The notes: generated from the sequence alone by a model not told the origin. A stretch of DNA of 64,000 bases from Chloroflexota bacterium (GCA_004347695.1 SLTK01000002.1:113635-177634); one strand, 5' to 3'. Shown: positions 8,663 through 17,416, numbered from the stretch's first letter. Translations and numbers: made by a program.

Positions 8663-9156
8663 GCTCTACGGTCCTTTTGCGTTGGAGATAGATCTGTCTT
8701 TTGATCGGATAGCAAGCCCAGAACTCCCAGAACGCCTGCCAGAATCATCAGTATTTGCAGCAAGGTGTCCAATTGCCGGTCTTCCCAGAAAATTTCACGA
8801 AAGGTTGCGTATACCTGACCCGTTTCAGACTGGTTAATTCCCGGCAGGATGAAAATCAAAAGCAGTGCGCTGGCGCCGAAGAGCAGAACCCAGGACAGCG
8901 GCCGGGGAATCGTGCGGCGCGCGTCCAGGTTTTCTTCGCCGGTCAAATTGATGGCAAACACGAACAGAACTGTCACCAGACCGGCGCCAACGCTCAGTTC
9001 GATCACGGCGATTTCTGGCGCCCCCAACAAATACATTTCCAATGCGACCAACGCGCTGGCGCCTGCCAGCCACAGAGCAGAAAGCAACAACCGCGCCGCT
9101 CGAACCGCCTGGATTGCGCAAACCAGCGCCGCCGCCGCAATCAGAACATGAAACAT
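8659..9156 (-). CDS. NuoJ/MbhD-E-like membrane subunit, first gene of the hydrogenase operon
   Basis: The 165-residue protein has about five hydrophobic segments and the MbhD/DUF4040 signature APEIAVIELSVGAGLVTVLF, followed by a polar stretch and a second half resembling MnhB/NuoJ. GGAGGTG stands close upstream of the ATG. It starts a minus-strand operon whose ten genes overlap or are spaced by fewer than 15 bases. I did not find a convincing promoter between 9157 and 9300, so regulation is unclear. Confidence 0.82.
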   Translation of the reverse strand: MFHVLIAAAALVCAIQAVRAARLLLSALWLAGASALVALEMYLLGAPEIAVIELSVGAGLVTVLFVFAINLTGEENLDARRTIPRPLSWVLLFGASALLLIFILPGINQSETGQVYATFREIFWEDRQLDTLLQILMILAGVLGVLGLLSDQKTDLSPTQKDRRA

Positions 9157-9456
9157 GCATTCACCTCCACTGAGGATTTAGGTTTCACTGTGCTAAAGTT
9201 ATCTACCATTGTGAACGTTAAAAATGTGATGAAGACTTTTCTTCATTCTGCATCTTTGAATGGTTCCTGTTTTGCCAGATTAATCTTAGCCTTGCTTGTG
9301 CATAATTTCACATGATAGGTTTCCCGAACTAGCAGGCTAACCGTCACGAGTATTTATTACATTCCTTTCAATAATCATGACAGGACTTGTAATTTATAAC
9401 GCACCGCGTTATGATGAGTGAAGTGGACCTGTTCTTTCAATTATGGAGGTGTTTTG
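9157..9456. other. Intergenic region between hydrogenase operon and phasin gene
   Basis: This 300-base A+T-rich region separates two divergent units. The phasin promoter at 9387-9415 is the only clear signal. I see no RNA gene or small ORF with a ribosome binding site. Confidence 0.5.
9387..9415 (+). promoter_or_regulatory. Putative promoter of the phasin-phaR pair
   Basis: TTGTAA and TATGAT are separated by exactly 17 bases. An AACGC-ACC-GCGTT inverted repeat at 9398-9410 fills the end of the spacer and could be an operator, possibly for PhaR, though that is inference. Confidence 0.6.
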
Positions 9457-9816
9457 ATGACCAACAACCCGAAAACCGACGAATCTGCTGAGAAAAGCCC
9501 GTATTCAGCTTTCTTCCAGCTTTCAAGAAAGGTGCTGCTGGCTGGCATTGGCGCCGCAGTACTGGCGCAAGAGGAGATCGAAAACTTTGTTAACCGCATG
9601 GTGGAGCGGGGCGAAATTGCCGAAAAAGACGCCCGGCAACTGGCGCGGGAAATCATGGACCGGCGCGAGAAAATGCTGCGTGAATGGCGCGGTGGGGCTG
9701 AACCTGCTCATCCATCTGTCGCGACAAAAGCCGACATCGACGCGCTAACAGCGAAAATTGCTGAACTCAATCGCAAGATCGACGAGCTTAACAAAAAACA
9801 AAAATCTGGCGAGTAA
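9457..9816 (+). CDS. Phasin-like polyhydroxyalkanoate granule-associated protein
   Basis: The 119-residue protein resembles the PhaF/PhaI-type phasin superfamily, which coats polyhydroxyalkanoate granules. A central helix LSRKVLLAGIGAAVLAQEEI is followed by charged heptad-like segments and a C-terminal coiled coil (IAELNRKIDELNKKQ). The start at 9457 is supported by TGGAGGTG; an in-frame ATG at 9418 has no such site. It is followed after nine bases by phaR, which strengthens the call. No PHA synthase or depolymerase is in the window. Confidence 0.72.
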   Translation: MTNNPKTDESAEKSPYSAFFQLSRKVLLAGIGAAVLAQEEIENFVNRMVERGEIAEKDARQLAREIMDRREKMLREWRGGAEPAHPSVATKADIDALTAKIAELNRKIDELNKKQKSGE

Positions 9817-9825
9817 TGGCAGCGT

Positions 9826-10302
9826 ATGCCGACCATCAGGCGCTACACCAACCGAAAACTTTACGACCTTGACTCGCGACGGTACGTCACCCTGGAGGAT
9901 ATCGGAGCGATGGTGCGCGGCGGTGACGAGGTGCGGGTGGTGGATTACGCCACCGGCGCCGACCTGACGAATCCAACCCTGCTGCAAGTGCTTTTCGACG
10001 AGGAGAGGCGCGCCGGGGGTTTATTTCCTCCGGCGCTGTTGACCTGCCTGGTTAACCGCAGCAGCCGTGGTTTGAACGCCATGCTCAATCTCTCAGCCGC
10101 GTTCGACGGCGAAATTCGCCGCCGCGTTACACGGTTGGTGGAGTTGGGACAATTGACGCCAGACGAAGCCGATCGGTTGTGCGCGCTGCTGCTGGATCCG
10201 GCGCTGCTGCCGGTCGAGTCGCCAGCCAGCGCCGCGGATCTTCAATTCTTGCTGGCGGAGGTCGAGCGCCTGGAAAAACGCATCGAGCAATTGGCGGAAT
10301 AA
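9826..10302 (+). CDS. phaR: Polyhydroxyalkanoate synthesis repressor PhaR
   Basis: The N-terminal 60 residues are the PHB/PHA accumulation regulator DNA-binding domain: IRRYTNRKLYDLDSRRYVTL, then VRVVDYATGADLTNPTLLQV. In known PhaR proteins this domain binds DNA and PHA and represses phasin genes. The C-terminal half ends in a short coiled coil (LLAEVERLEKRIEQLAE), probably for oligomerisation, and lacks the usual second accumulation domain. It follows the phasin gene directly, the classical arrangement for autoregulation. Confidence 0.9.
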   Translation: MPTIRRYTNRKLYDLDSRRYVTLEDIGAMVRGGDEVRVVDYATGADLTNPTLLQVLFDEERRAGGLFPPALLTCLVNRSSRGLNAMLNLSAAFDGEIRRRVTRLVELGQLTPDEADRLCALLLDPALLPVESPASAADLQFLLAEVERLEKRIEQLAE

Positions 10303-10375
10303 TACAATTCTGTTTTTTTTATCCCATTTTGGCGGATTGACTCCTACCGGCGGTGGAATGGTAATGACAGCGGAT

Positions 10376-11188
10376 TTAGACGCGCGAAAGGCGATAAACC
10401 AGCTCGCCAGGGAAATCAAAGCGTGTGACCTGCCATGGCAGGTCAACGATTAGCTCCCGGAAATGTTGATCGTAATTGACGCGCATGCCCTTGCCGCGCC
10501 CGCCCAGGCTGTGCACCGGGAAGGAGATCAACATGTGCTCCGCCTGGATCGAACTTAAAAGCCGCCGCCCGATGGATTTATCCACCTGTTCCAGGCACGG
10601 AATGGTTTTGAGTAACAGCGCCAATTCTACTTGCTGCTTGGGCAGGTGATGGATCAAGTCACAGGTGAATGCACGCCCGTTGACGCCGGTGTGCGCGTAA
10701 AAGGTATTCAGGAAGTCGGCCATGTCGGCATATATGTCACAGGCAAAGAGTTGTGCATTGGGCGCCAGCGGCAGCCACGGCAGCGCCAGTGGATTGAGCC
10801 CGCAAGCCAGGTCGAGGAGCGAATGGATCGGGCCCAGCCCGGCTAAAGGCTGGCGGTAGAAATCCTCGAGGAAACCCAGCCGCTCGCGGGTGGAAGTATG
10901 CTCGCGCATGCCTGCCAGGCAAAAGGCCTTGATTTCCGGGCTATGCAGATCGTGGGACAGGGCGGTCAATTGGCGAGTAAGCTGCGCATAGCCGATAGGT
11001 TTTTCCTGGTAGGCGCTGCCCACCTGGTGCAGCTTATTGCGCACGGCTTTGATCGTCTCTTTGACGCTGCGACCTTTGGCAAGCTCCTGTTCGACCAGCG
11101 CCTGTACCAGCCCGGCATCAACGGCTGCATACTTGGGCGCATTGCGCACCGCTTCCACCAGAGATTGAACGGCAGCCGGGTCGCTCAT
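10376..11188 (-). CDS. Predicted 16S rRNA (guanine1405-N7)-methyltransferase, Rmt/FmrO family
   Basis: The 270-residue protein aligns by eye over its full length with the Rmt/FmrO enzymes that methylate G1405 of 16S rRNA and confer high-level resistance to 4,6-disubstituted 2-deoxystreptamine aminoglycosides. It has the helical N-terminal part (KYAAVDAGLVQALVEQEL; REHTSTRERL), the SAM-binding motif LDLACGLNPLAL at 125-136, CDI at 150-152, and the family signature ISFPVHSLGGRGKG at 221-234. Its start overlaps the stop of tgt by four bases, so the two RNA-modification genes form an operon. No transposon or resistance island surrounds it. It is probably a resident gene; resistance activity is inferred. 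Confidence 0.9.
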   Translation of the reverse strand: MSDPAAVQSLVEAVRNAPKYAAVDAGLVQALVEQELAKGRSVKETIKAVRNKLHQVGSAYQEKPIGYAQLTRQLTALSHDLHSPEIKAFCLAGMREHTSTRERLGFLEDFYRQPLAGLGPIHSLLDLACGLNPLALPWLPLAPNAQLFACDIYADMADFLNTFYAHTGVNGRAFTCDLIHHLPKQQVELALLLKTIPCLEQVDKSIGRRLLSSIQAEHMLISFPVHSLGGRGKGMRVNYDQHFRELIVDLPWQVTRFDFPGELVYRLSRV

Positions 11189-12288
11189 GCGCGGCGCATG
11201 CGAATGCGATCGGTGAGTTGGGTCATGAAGCGCAAATTGTGCAGCGACGCCAACCGCAAATACAGGCTGTCGTTAAGTTTGAAGAGATGGTGTATATAGC
11301 CCAATGAATAATGGCTGCAAGCCGGGCAGTCGCAATATGGTGAGATTGGCAGGTTGGCTTTGATGTGGCGCTCGTCGTTGATGTACAAATACTTCAACCA
11401 ATCTCCCGATAAGCCCCCGTCTTTTTCCGGCGGGGTGGCGAAAGTGTTCAGCCTTCCGTGGCGCGCATCCCGGGTCGGCATGGCGCAATCAAAAATCCCG
11501 TAGCCCAGGTCGGAACCAACAAGTACATTACGTGGGTGACCGATGCCCAGAGCATGCAAGGGGAATTGGGATGGAATGAGCGAACGGGTGTACTCCAGCA
11601 CTTCGTACAGCAATTGGCCTTCGCCGTCGAGCGGCCAGCCGCCAAAACCAAAACCGTCAAACCCGATTTCGAGCAGGGTTTCAGCGCAGCGTTTGCGCAG
11701 GTCTAGTTCGCCGCCGCCCTGGATGACGCCAAAAATGCGCGGACGCTGGTCAGCAGACAACTTTTTCTGGTCAACCAGCCGGTCAAACTCGCGGCGGGAG
11801 CGTTTAGCCCAATCGATCGTGCGCTTTACAGATAACTCCTGCTCGCTCCGCGGGGCGTCAACATGGGTGCAATCATCCAGACAAATCACTACATCCGCAC
11901 CGTAGCTGAATTGCAGCTGGGTTCCTTTTTCAGGCGTCAGCAGATATTTACGGGTGCTGCCCTCGGGTTGAAAATGGATACCGCGCTCGTCCATTTTGCC
12001 AAATTTCGGGTTCTGGCGGATGAGGGAGTAGGCCTGAAAGCCGCCTGAATCGGTCACGATTGGTCGGTCCCAGGCGCTCATGCGGTGCAGCCCGCCCAAC
12101 GCCTGAATGGTGCTCGACCCCGGGCGCTGCATCAGATGGTAGGTGTTCATCACCACCGCTTCAATGCCGGCAACGGCCAGGTCAGCCGAATCAACCGTGC
12201 GCACCACGCCAAACGTCGCGTCCGGCATGAAAACCGGAAACCGGAGCGTGCCGTGAAGCAGTTGGAGTGAGGTCGGAGCAGCGGTCAT
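11185..12288 (-). CDS. tgt: tRNA-guanine transglycosylase (Tgt), divergent
   Basis: Tgt exchanges G34 for preQ1 in tRNAs with GUN anticodons. The 367-residue length is usual. Visible landmarks are TDSGGFQ with catalytic Asp80, VIQGG, the nucleophile region FDCAMPTRDARHG, and the zinc site CDCPAC followed by YIHHL. Two segments are unusual: the substrate-pocket loop usually reading GG(L/W)AVGE is GGWPLDGEG with an extra residue, and PTRNARNG reads PTRDARHG. The enzyme may therefore accept another 7-deazaguanine base. No other queuosine genes (queA, queC-F) are present. It is the first gene of a two-gene unit with the rRNA methyltransferase. Confidence 0.88.
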   Translation of the reverse strand: MTAAPTSLQLLHGTLRFPVFMPDATFGVVRTVDSADLAVAGIEAVVMNTYHLMQRPGSSTIQALGGLHRMSAWDRPIVTDSGGFQAYSLIRQNPKFGKMDERGIHFQPEGSTRKYLLTPEKGTQLQFSYGADVVICLDDCTHVDAPRSEQELSVKRTIDWAKRSRREFDRLVDQKKLSADQRPRIFGVIQGGGELDLRKRCAETLLEIGFDGFGFGGWPLDGEGQLLYEVLEYTRSLIPSQFPLHALGIGHPRNVLVGSDLGYGIFDCAMPTRDARHGRLNTFATPPEKDGGLSGDWLKYLYINDERHIKANLPISPYCDCPACSHYSLGYIHHLFKLNDSLYLRLASLHNLRFMTQLTDRIRMRRA

Positions 12289-12411
12289 GAGGAGGGATTT
12301 GATCTTTTTGGTGGGGACGCGATTTTTTCACAAGTATCACCCATTGTAACCGGAAAAAAGGGCTTCTGAAAATGGACGCAACCGGTAAAATGTTGTGTGA
12401 TGCCTGGCCGC

Positions 12412-12440
12412 CTGACAAAATGATGGGCTTATGCTATATT
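12412..12440 (+). promoter_or_regulatory. Putative promoter of the thioredoxin gene
   Basis: CTGACA and TATATT stand 17 bases apart, about 50 bases before the start codon of the thioredoxin-like gene. Confidence 0.55.
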
Positions 12441-12489
12441 ACAAAGCAGTAACTGAATTACATCTTGATCTGGTGCAGCAGGAGAACTT

Positions 12490-12810
12490 ATGGCCTTTGA
12501 ACCGATTAACAATGATAATTTTGAGCAACAGGTACTGAAATCCGACCGACCGTTTATTCTGGAATTTGGCGCGGTCTGGTGCAGCCCGTGTAAGCGGCTT
12601 GAGCCTGAACTGGAAAAGTTAAAGGAAACCTGGGGCGATAAGGTGCGGCTTGGCAAGCTGGATGTGGATGAATCGACCGATGTAACCATGCAATTTTCGG
12701 TCATGAGCGTGCCGACTGTGATGTTGTTCGTAGGGGGCGAGATGCGCGAACGGATTACCGGTTATCAACCGCTGCCGCGCCTGATTGACAAGTTCGAACC
12801 GCACATTTAA
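12490..12810 (+). CDS. Thioredoxin-like protein
   Basis: The 106-residue protein has the complete thioredoxin fold order: FILEFGAVWCSPCKRLEPEL with the redox pair in WCSPC (usual WCGPC), then the cis-proline segment VMSVPTVMLFVGG. It has no signal peptide, so it should act in the cytoplasm as a disulfide reductant. AGGAG precedes the ATG. The next gene starts 38 bases after its stop and may be co-transcribed. Confidence 0.92.
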   Translation: MAFEPINNDNFEQQVLKSDRPFILEFGAVWCSPCKRLEPELEKLKETWGDKVRLGKLDVDESTDVTMQFSVMSVPTVMLFVGGEMRERITGYQPLPRLIDKFEPHI

Positions 12811-12847
12811 CCAGCGCGGCTATCGACAGCTTCAGTTGGAATTCTGC

Positions 12848-14719
12848 ATGGCTAACGAAAAAACCATTCGACAGTACGGCCTGTGGCCCAGCCCAATTTC
12901 GGCTTCCTCGCTGGCAGGCCGTCCGCGTCTGGAGGATGTCCAATGGACGCCGGATGGGAATGCGCTGGCCTGGCTGGAAAATCGCGGCGGTCAGGGTCAG
13001 TTGCTTTATCAGCCGCTGGACGAGGCGCGCCGCGAGTTATTGATCGATCAAAACGCTCGCGGCGGCGTTGGGTATGGCGGGGGTGAATTTGGTTTGAGTC
13101 GTTCCGCGGTGTATTTTGCCGAACGCAGCGGGGCATTGTACCGCCGCGATCTGGACAATGGGCAATCGTATCCGTTGACACCGGTCTTTGGCGGATTGGC
13201 TTCGCCAAAAATCTCGCCCGACGGGCGTTGGGTGGTTTATGTCCACTCTGACGGCAGCCAGGACGTGCTGGCGCTGGTCGATGTTGAGGGAAAGGACTGG
13301 CCGGTCAAGCTGGTCAGCGGAGCCAATTTCTATATGCAGCCGACCTGGAGCCCTTCAGGCGCGGAATTAGCCTGGGTGGAGTGGGACCATCCGAACATGC
13401 CGTGGGACGCAACCCGGCTTATGCTTGGCAAACTGAGCGGCAGCCCACCACGGCTTGATACCGCCCGGCTGATTGCCGGCGAGCACGGTGAGACGGTCAC
13501 CCAGCCGCAGTTTTCACCGGATGGGGATTCTCTGAGCTACATCATCAGCCGCAGTGAGCGGGAAGCGTTGGAAGTGCTCGATCTGAAGAGCGCCCAACGC
13601 GCCACCTGGCTGGCTGGTGAATTCGATTTGTCTGTGCCAGCCTGGGTGCAGGGTCAGCACACCTACGGCTGGAGTCCTTTCGGCAATCGGATCTTTATTT
13701 TGCGAAATTCGGCTGGCAAGGCGGAGCTGTGCACTGTTGACGCATCCGGCACATGCCGGTTGATTCCCACCGGGCCCTACACCTGGTTAGAACAATTGAG
13801 CGTTTCGCCAGCAGCGGATGAACTGGCTCTGATCGCCTCCTCGCCGAAGCTGCCGACCCAGATCATCCACTGGGATTCCCACCGCTGGCGCACAGTCGCC
13901 TACAGCGATACCGGCGACTTGCAGCCCGGGGATCTACCTGACCCGCAGCCGGTGGAATGGGAATCATTGGATGGGCAAAGGGTATACGGTTTGTACGCCT
14001 CTCCGACAAACAGCCGGTATACCGGGCAGGGCGCACCACCGCTGATCGTGTCCATCCACGGCGGACCGACCAGCCAATCGAAGCAGGATTTTCCCCGCGA
14101 AGCCCATTATTTCACATCGCGCGGGTACGCCTGGCTGGAGGTCAATTACCGCGGCAGTTGCGGTTACGGACGCTCTTACCGGGATGCGCTGCTTGGTCAA
14201 TGGGGGAAATTGGATACCGAAGACGCTGTCTCGGGGGCGCAAGCTATGGCTGTCCGCGGCCTGGCGGATGGGGACCACATGGCCATTTTTGGCGGCAGCG
14301 CCGGTGGTTTCACCGTACTGAATGCCCTGGCGCAATTCCCGGGGGTTTTCAAAGCTGGTGTTGCCCTCTACCCGGTTGCCAACTTATTCACGCTCAGCCT
14401 GGAAACGCACAAATTCGAGCAGCATTATGATCAGAATCTGGCCGGCAGGCTGCCAGAAGCCGCAGCCGTTTACCGCGAGCGCTCGCCGCTCTTCCAGGCA
14501 GCGAAAATCAAAGATGCTTTGGCTATTTTCCACGGGCGCGAGGACCGGGCAGTACCGCTATCGCAATCCGAGGGGATTGTCGAGCGTTTACAGGCTAACC
14601 GTGTGCCGCACCTTTTCCATGTTTACGAGCGAGAGGGCCACGGCTTCCGCAAGCCCGAATCGTTGAACGATTTATATCCGCGCATCGAGCGTTTTTTGCT
14701 CGAGCACGTGGTATTTTAA
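12848..14719 (+). CDS. S9 family prolyl oligopeptidase / acylaminoacyl peptidase
   Basis: The 623-residue protein has an N-terminal beta-propeller of WD40-like TolB repeats (LEDVQWTPDGNALAWLE; ASPKISPDGRWVVYV; TQPQFSPDGDSLSYI) to about residue 370, then an alpha/beta hydrolase domain. Catalytic residues are Ser484 in GGSAGG, Asp566 in GREDRAVP and His598 in EREGHGF; HGGPTSQ gives the oxyanion hole. No signal peptide is seen, suggesting cytoplasmic peptide trimming. The start at 12848 was preferred over one at 12785 because the latter overlaps the thioredoxin gene. It ends convergently, five bases from proS. Confidence 0.93.
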   Translation: MANEKTIRQYGLWPSPISASSLAGRPRLEDVQWTPDGNALAWLENRGGQGQLLYQPLDEARRELLIDQNARGGVGYGGGEFGLSRSAVYFAERSGALYRRDLDNGQSYPLTPVFGGLASPKISPDGRWVVYVHSDGSQDVLALVDVEGKDWPVKLVSGANFYMQPTWSPSGAELAWVEWDHPNMPWDATRLMLGKLSGSPPRLDTARLIAGEHGETVTQPQFSPDGDSLSYIISRSEREALEVLDLKSAQRATWLAGEFDLSVPAWVQGQHTYGWSPFGNRIFILRNSAGKAELCTVDASGTCRLIPTGPYTWLEQLSVSPAADELALIASSPKLPTQIIHWDSHRWRTVAYSDTGDLQPGDLPDPQPVEWESLDGQRVYGLYASPTNSRYTGQGAPPLIVSIHGGPTSQSKQDFPREAHYFTSRGYAWLEVNYRGSCGYGRSYRDALLGQWGKLDTEDAVSGAQAMAVRGLADGDHMAIFGGSAGGFTVLNALAQFPGVFKAGVALYPVANLFTLSLETHKFEQHYDQNLAGRLPEAAAVYRERSPLFQAAKIKDALAIFHGREDRAVPLSQSEGIVERLQANRVPHLFHVYEREGHGFRKPESLNDLYPRIERFLLEHVVF

Positions 14720-14724
14720 GAAGA

Positions 14725-16497
14725 TCACTCGCGGTAATCGACCGGGACGGCGGCTGCCTGCAATTCAGCGTGGAGAGATGCCAGTAAATTTTGCACGCGG
14801 GTGACGACTGCATCCAACGGGATGATTTCCCGTTCGGTGCGGTTGCGCAGTTTCAGCTCCACGCCGCCATTCTCCAGCGAGCGGCCGGAGACGGTCAAGC
14901 GCAGCGGAATGCCGATCAAATCGGCGTCATTGAACTTAACCCCCGGGCTTTCCTCGCGGTCATCGTAAAGCACGTCCAGGCCTGCTGCTGTCAACTGGCT
15001 GTACAACGCCTCGGCAATTTCCTGCGGCAGCGTGTTCTGCTTGCCGGGCAGCAGTACCAGATGCACGCGGTACGGGGCGATGCTTTCAGGCCAAACCAGG
15101 CCGTTGGCATCGTGATGCTCCTCGGCAACGCAGCCCAGCAACCGGCCTAAACCAATGCCGTAGGAGCCCATGATCACCAGTTGATTCTCCCCGTTTTCGT
15201 CCTGGAAGGTGCAGCCGAGCGCCTTGGAGAACCAGGTGCCCAGCTTGAAAATATTGCCAACTTCCACGCCGCGTTCCGCCTGCAGCGGCGATCCGCAATC
15301 GGGGCAGGTGTCGCCGGCGCTGGCAGCAGTGATATCCGCCACCAGCGGGGTGATGTAATCCCGCCCGTAATTGACGTTCTTCAGGTGATAGTCCGTTTCG
15401 TTGGCTCCGGCAACCAGATTGGGAGAGTTGGGAATCAGGTCGTCTACCACCACCAGTACATCATGCAGCCCGTAAGGTGAGGCAAACCCTGGCACTGCTC
15501 CCGCAGCCAGGATTTCCTCCTCGGTTGCCGGGCGCAGCTCTTTGGCGTTGACCGCATTGCTCAACTTGGTTTCATTCAGCTCCATATCGCCGCGCACAAC
15601 GGCCATTACCAGCCGGTCGGTCATTTCCCGGCCGGCCGGGATGGAGGCGGTCATGAACACCGCCTTGGCCGTCCGCGCTTCAGGAATCTGCAAAAATGCG
15701 GCTAAATCGGCGATGGTTTTCGTCCCGGGTGTATGGACTTTCTCCAAGGGCAGCGGCGCTTCAACGGCCGGGGTCGGCTTGCGCACTCGCGCCACCTGAC
15801 GGTTGGCGGTGTAGCCGCAGGTTTCGCACAGGATGATGGTGTCTTCGCCGATCGGGTTGAGATACATGAATTCGTGCGCCAGGTTGCCGCCCATCATACC
15901 GGTATCGGCTTTGACCGAGATGACCGGCAGCCCGCAGCGGTGAAAGATGTTGAAGTACGCCTGATAATGGGCGCGGTACTGGCGGTCGAGACCTTCCCAG
16001 TTGCTGTCGAGTGAATAGCTGTCTTTCATGCTAAACTCGCGCACCCGAATCAGTCCGGCGCGCGGACGCGGGTCGTCGCGAAATTTGGTCTGGATGTGGT
16101 AAATCATGCGCGGCAACTGCTTGTAGGACTGTACTTCGCGCCGCACCAGGTCACCAACGGCTTCCTCATGCGTCATGGCCAGCACCAGATCGCGCTCATT
16201 GCGATCTTTCAGCCGCGCCAGTTCGGCGCCAACCGTATACCAGCGTCCGGTCTCTTTCCACAGATCGGCAGGCAGCACCACCGGCATGGAAAGTTCCTGC
16301 CCGCCAATGGCGTTCATTTCTTCCCGCAGGATGGCCTCGATTTTGCGCAGGGCGCGCATCCCCAGCGGCAGGGTGGCGAAAATGCCGGCAGCGATTTGAC
16401 GGATGAAACCGGCGCGCACCAGCAGGGCAAATCCTTCAGACTGCGCATCCGCGGGGGCCTCCCGCAGTGTTTGAGAAAAAAGCTGGGACATGCGCAT
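14725..16497 (-). CDS. proS: Prolyl-tRNA synthetase (ProS), bacterial type
   Basis: The enzyme charges tRNA-Pro. It has class II motif 2 and 3 regions (RDDPRPRAGLIRVREFSMKD; VIMGSYGIGLGRLLGCVAEE), an inserted YbaK-like editing domain near residues 230-390, and a C-terminal anticodon-binding domain (YDDREESPGVKFNDADLIG). Length is about 590 residues, usual for the ProS type with the editing insertion. The start at 16497 was chosen for its AGGAG; a longer frame from 16566 would overlap the upstream transporter gene. Confidence 0.96.
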   Translation of the reverse strand: MRMSQLFSQTLREAPADAQSEGFALLVRAGFIRQIAAGIFATLPLGMRALRKIEAILREEMNAIGGQELSMPVVLPADLWKETGRWYTVGAELARLKDRNERDLVLAMTHEEAVGDLVRREVQSYKQLPRMIYHIQTKFRDDPRPRAGLIRVREFSMKDSYSLDSNWEGLDRQYRAHYQAYFNIFHRCGLPVISVKADTGMMGGNLAHEFMYLNPIGEDTIILCETCGYTANRQVARVRKPTPAVEAPLPLEKVHTPGTKTIADLAAFLQIPEARTAKAVFMTASIPAGREMTDRLVMAVVRGDMELNETKLSNAVNAKELRPATEEEILAAGAVPGFASPYGLHDVLVVVDDLIPNSPNLVAGANETDYHLKNVNYGRDYITPLVADITAASAGDTCPDCGSPLQAERGVEVGNIFKLGTWFSKALGCTFQDENGENQLVIMGSYGIGLGRLLGCVAEEHHDANGLVWPESIAPYRVHLVLLPGKQNTLPQEIAEALYSQLTAAGLDVLYDDREESPGVKFNDADLIGIPLRLTVSGRSLENGGVELKLRNRTEREIIPLDAVVTRVQNLLASLHAELQAAAVPVDYRE

Positions 16498-16516
16498 GGC
16501 GGCGCTCCTGTTCGGT

Positions 16517-17416
16517 TCAGTCGGTCCAGTCGTCGGGTTCGAGATGCACATACACCCGATCGACATCTGGCAAAGCCTGGAGTTTGGCGATCACCTGGTC
16601 GGTAATCTCGTGCGAGTCGCGCAGCGGTGTGTCGCCATTGACATTGACGTGCAGGTCAACCACCAACCGCGGGCCGGAATAATCGGTCATTAAATGGTGC
16701 ACGCGCAGCACGCCGGGCACTGATTCAGCCGCTTCAATGATCTTCAACCGCTGTTCTTCCGAAGCTCCGCCGCCGGTGAGGAAATTGAGATGCTCGCGAG
16801 CGGCATTGTACGCGGAGCGGAAGATCCACAACGCCACCAGAATACCGGCGATTGGGTCGAGCAGGGGATGAATAAAGCTGGAGCCGACCGCGCCGATGAA
16901 AGCTGCCAGTGAGGTGAAAACGTCGTTGAGGTTGTCCTGAGCCGTGGTGCGCAGGGTGGGGCTGTTTACTTGCTGTGAAATTTTCCGAATGGCGTAAAAC
17001 ATACCGACTTTAAACAGGGCGCTGAACACCAGGGTCAGCGTCGGCAGACCGGGTTCAACGGCAAGGCCGCCTTCCACGAATCTTTCGATGGCAGTGCTTC
17101 CAGCCTCATACCCGGCAAACGCCATTGAAAAGGCCACCATCAACCCGACCAGCGGTTCGAAGCGGCTGTGACCCTGCGGATGGCCGATATCGGGCGGACG
17201 CAGCGCCATCAACAGCCCGATCACCATCATGATGGAATATAAAACATCCGAGATCGAATTGGCGGCATCGGCATACAACGCTACCGAACCCGAGAAATAG
17301 GCTGCTATCCCTTTCAGCACTGCCAGCAGGACATTCCCTGCTATGGTGATGATCAGAGCAATTTTGAAAAGGCGGATGTCATTGATTTGAGGGCGGTAGT
17401 CACGGACCCAACGCAT
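16517..17416 (-). CDS. Cation diffusion facilitator (CDF) metal transporter
   Basis: The 299-residue protein has about five or six membrane segments and CDF landmarks: ADAANSISDVLYS in helix 2 (acidic metal-site residues; the usual His at this site is not evident), GHPQGHSRFEPL after helix 3, and DNLNDVFTSLAAFIGAVG in helix 5. The last 90 residues form the cytoplasmic dimer domain (VPGVLRVHHLMTDYSGPRLV). It exports divalent metals such as Zn, Fe, Mn or Co by proton exchange; specificity cannot be read. proS starts 19 bases downstream and may share the transcript. Confidence 0.9.
   Translation of the reverse strand: MRWVRDYRPQINDIRLFKIALIITIAGNVLLAVLKGIAAYFSGSVALYADAANSISDVLYSIMMVIGLLMALRPPDIGHPQGHSRFEPLVGLMVAFSMAFAGYEAGSTAIERFVEGGLAVEPGLPTLTLVFSALFKVGMFYAIRKISQQVNSPTLRTTAQDNLNDVFTSLAAFIGAVGSSFIHPLLDPIAGILVALWIFRSAYNAAREHLNFLTGGGASEEQRLKIIEAAESVPGVLRVHHLMTDYSGPRLVVDLHVNVNGDTPLRDSHEITDQVIAKLQALPDVDRVYVHLEPDDWTD

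Noticed and set aside
671..9156. Respiratory complex I (nuo operon)
   Set aside because: NuoE, F, G and M are absent, the large subunit keeps both nickel-binding CxxC pairs, and a hydrogenase protease closes the operon.
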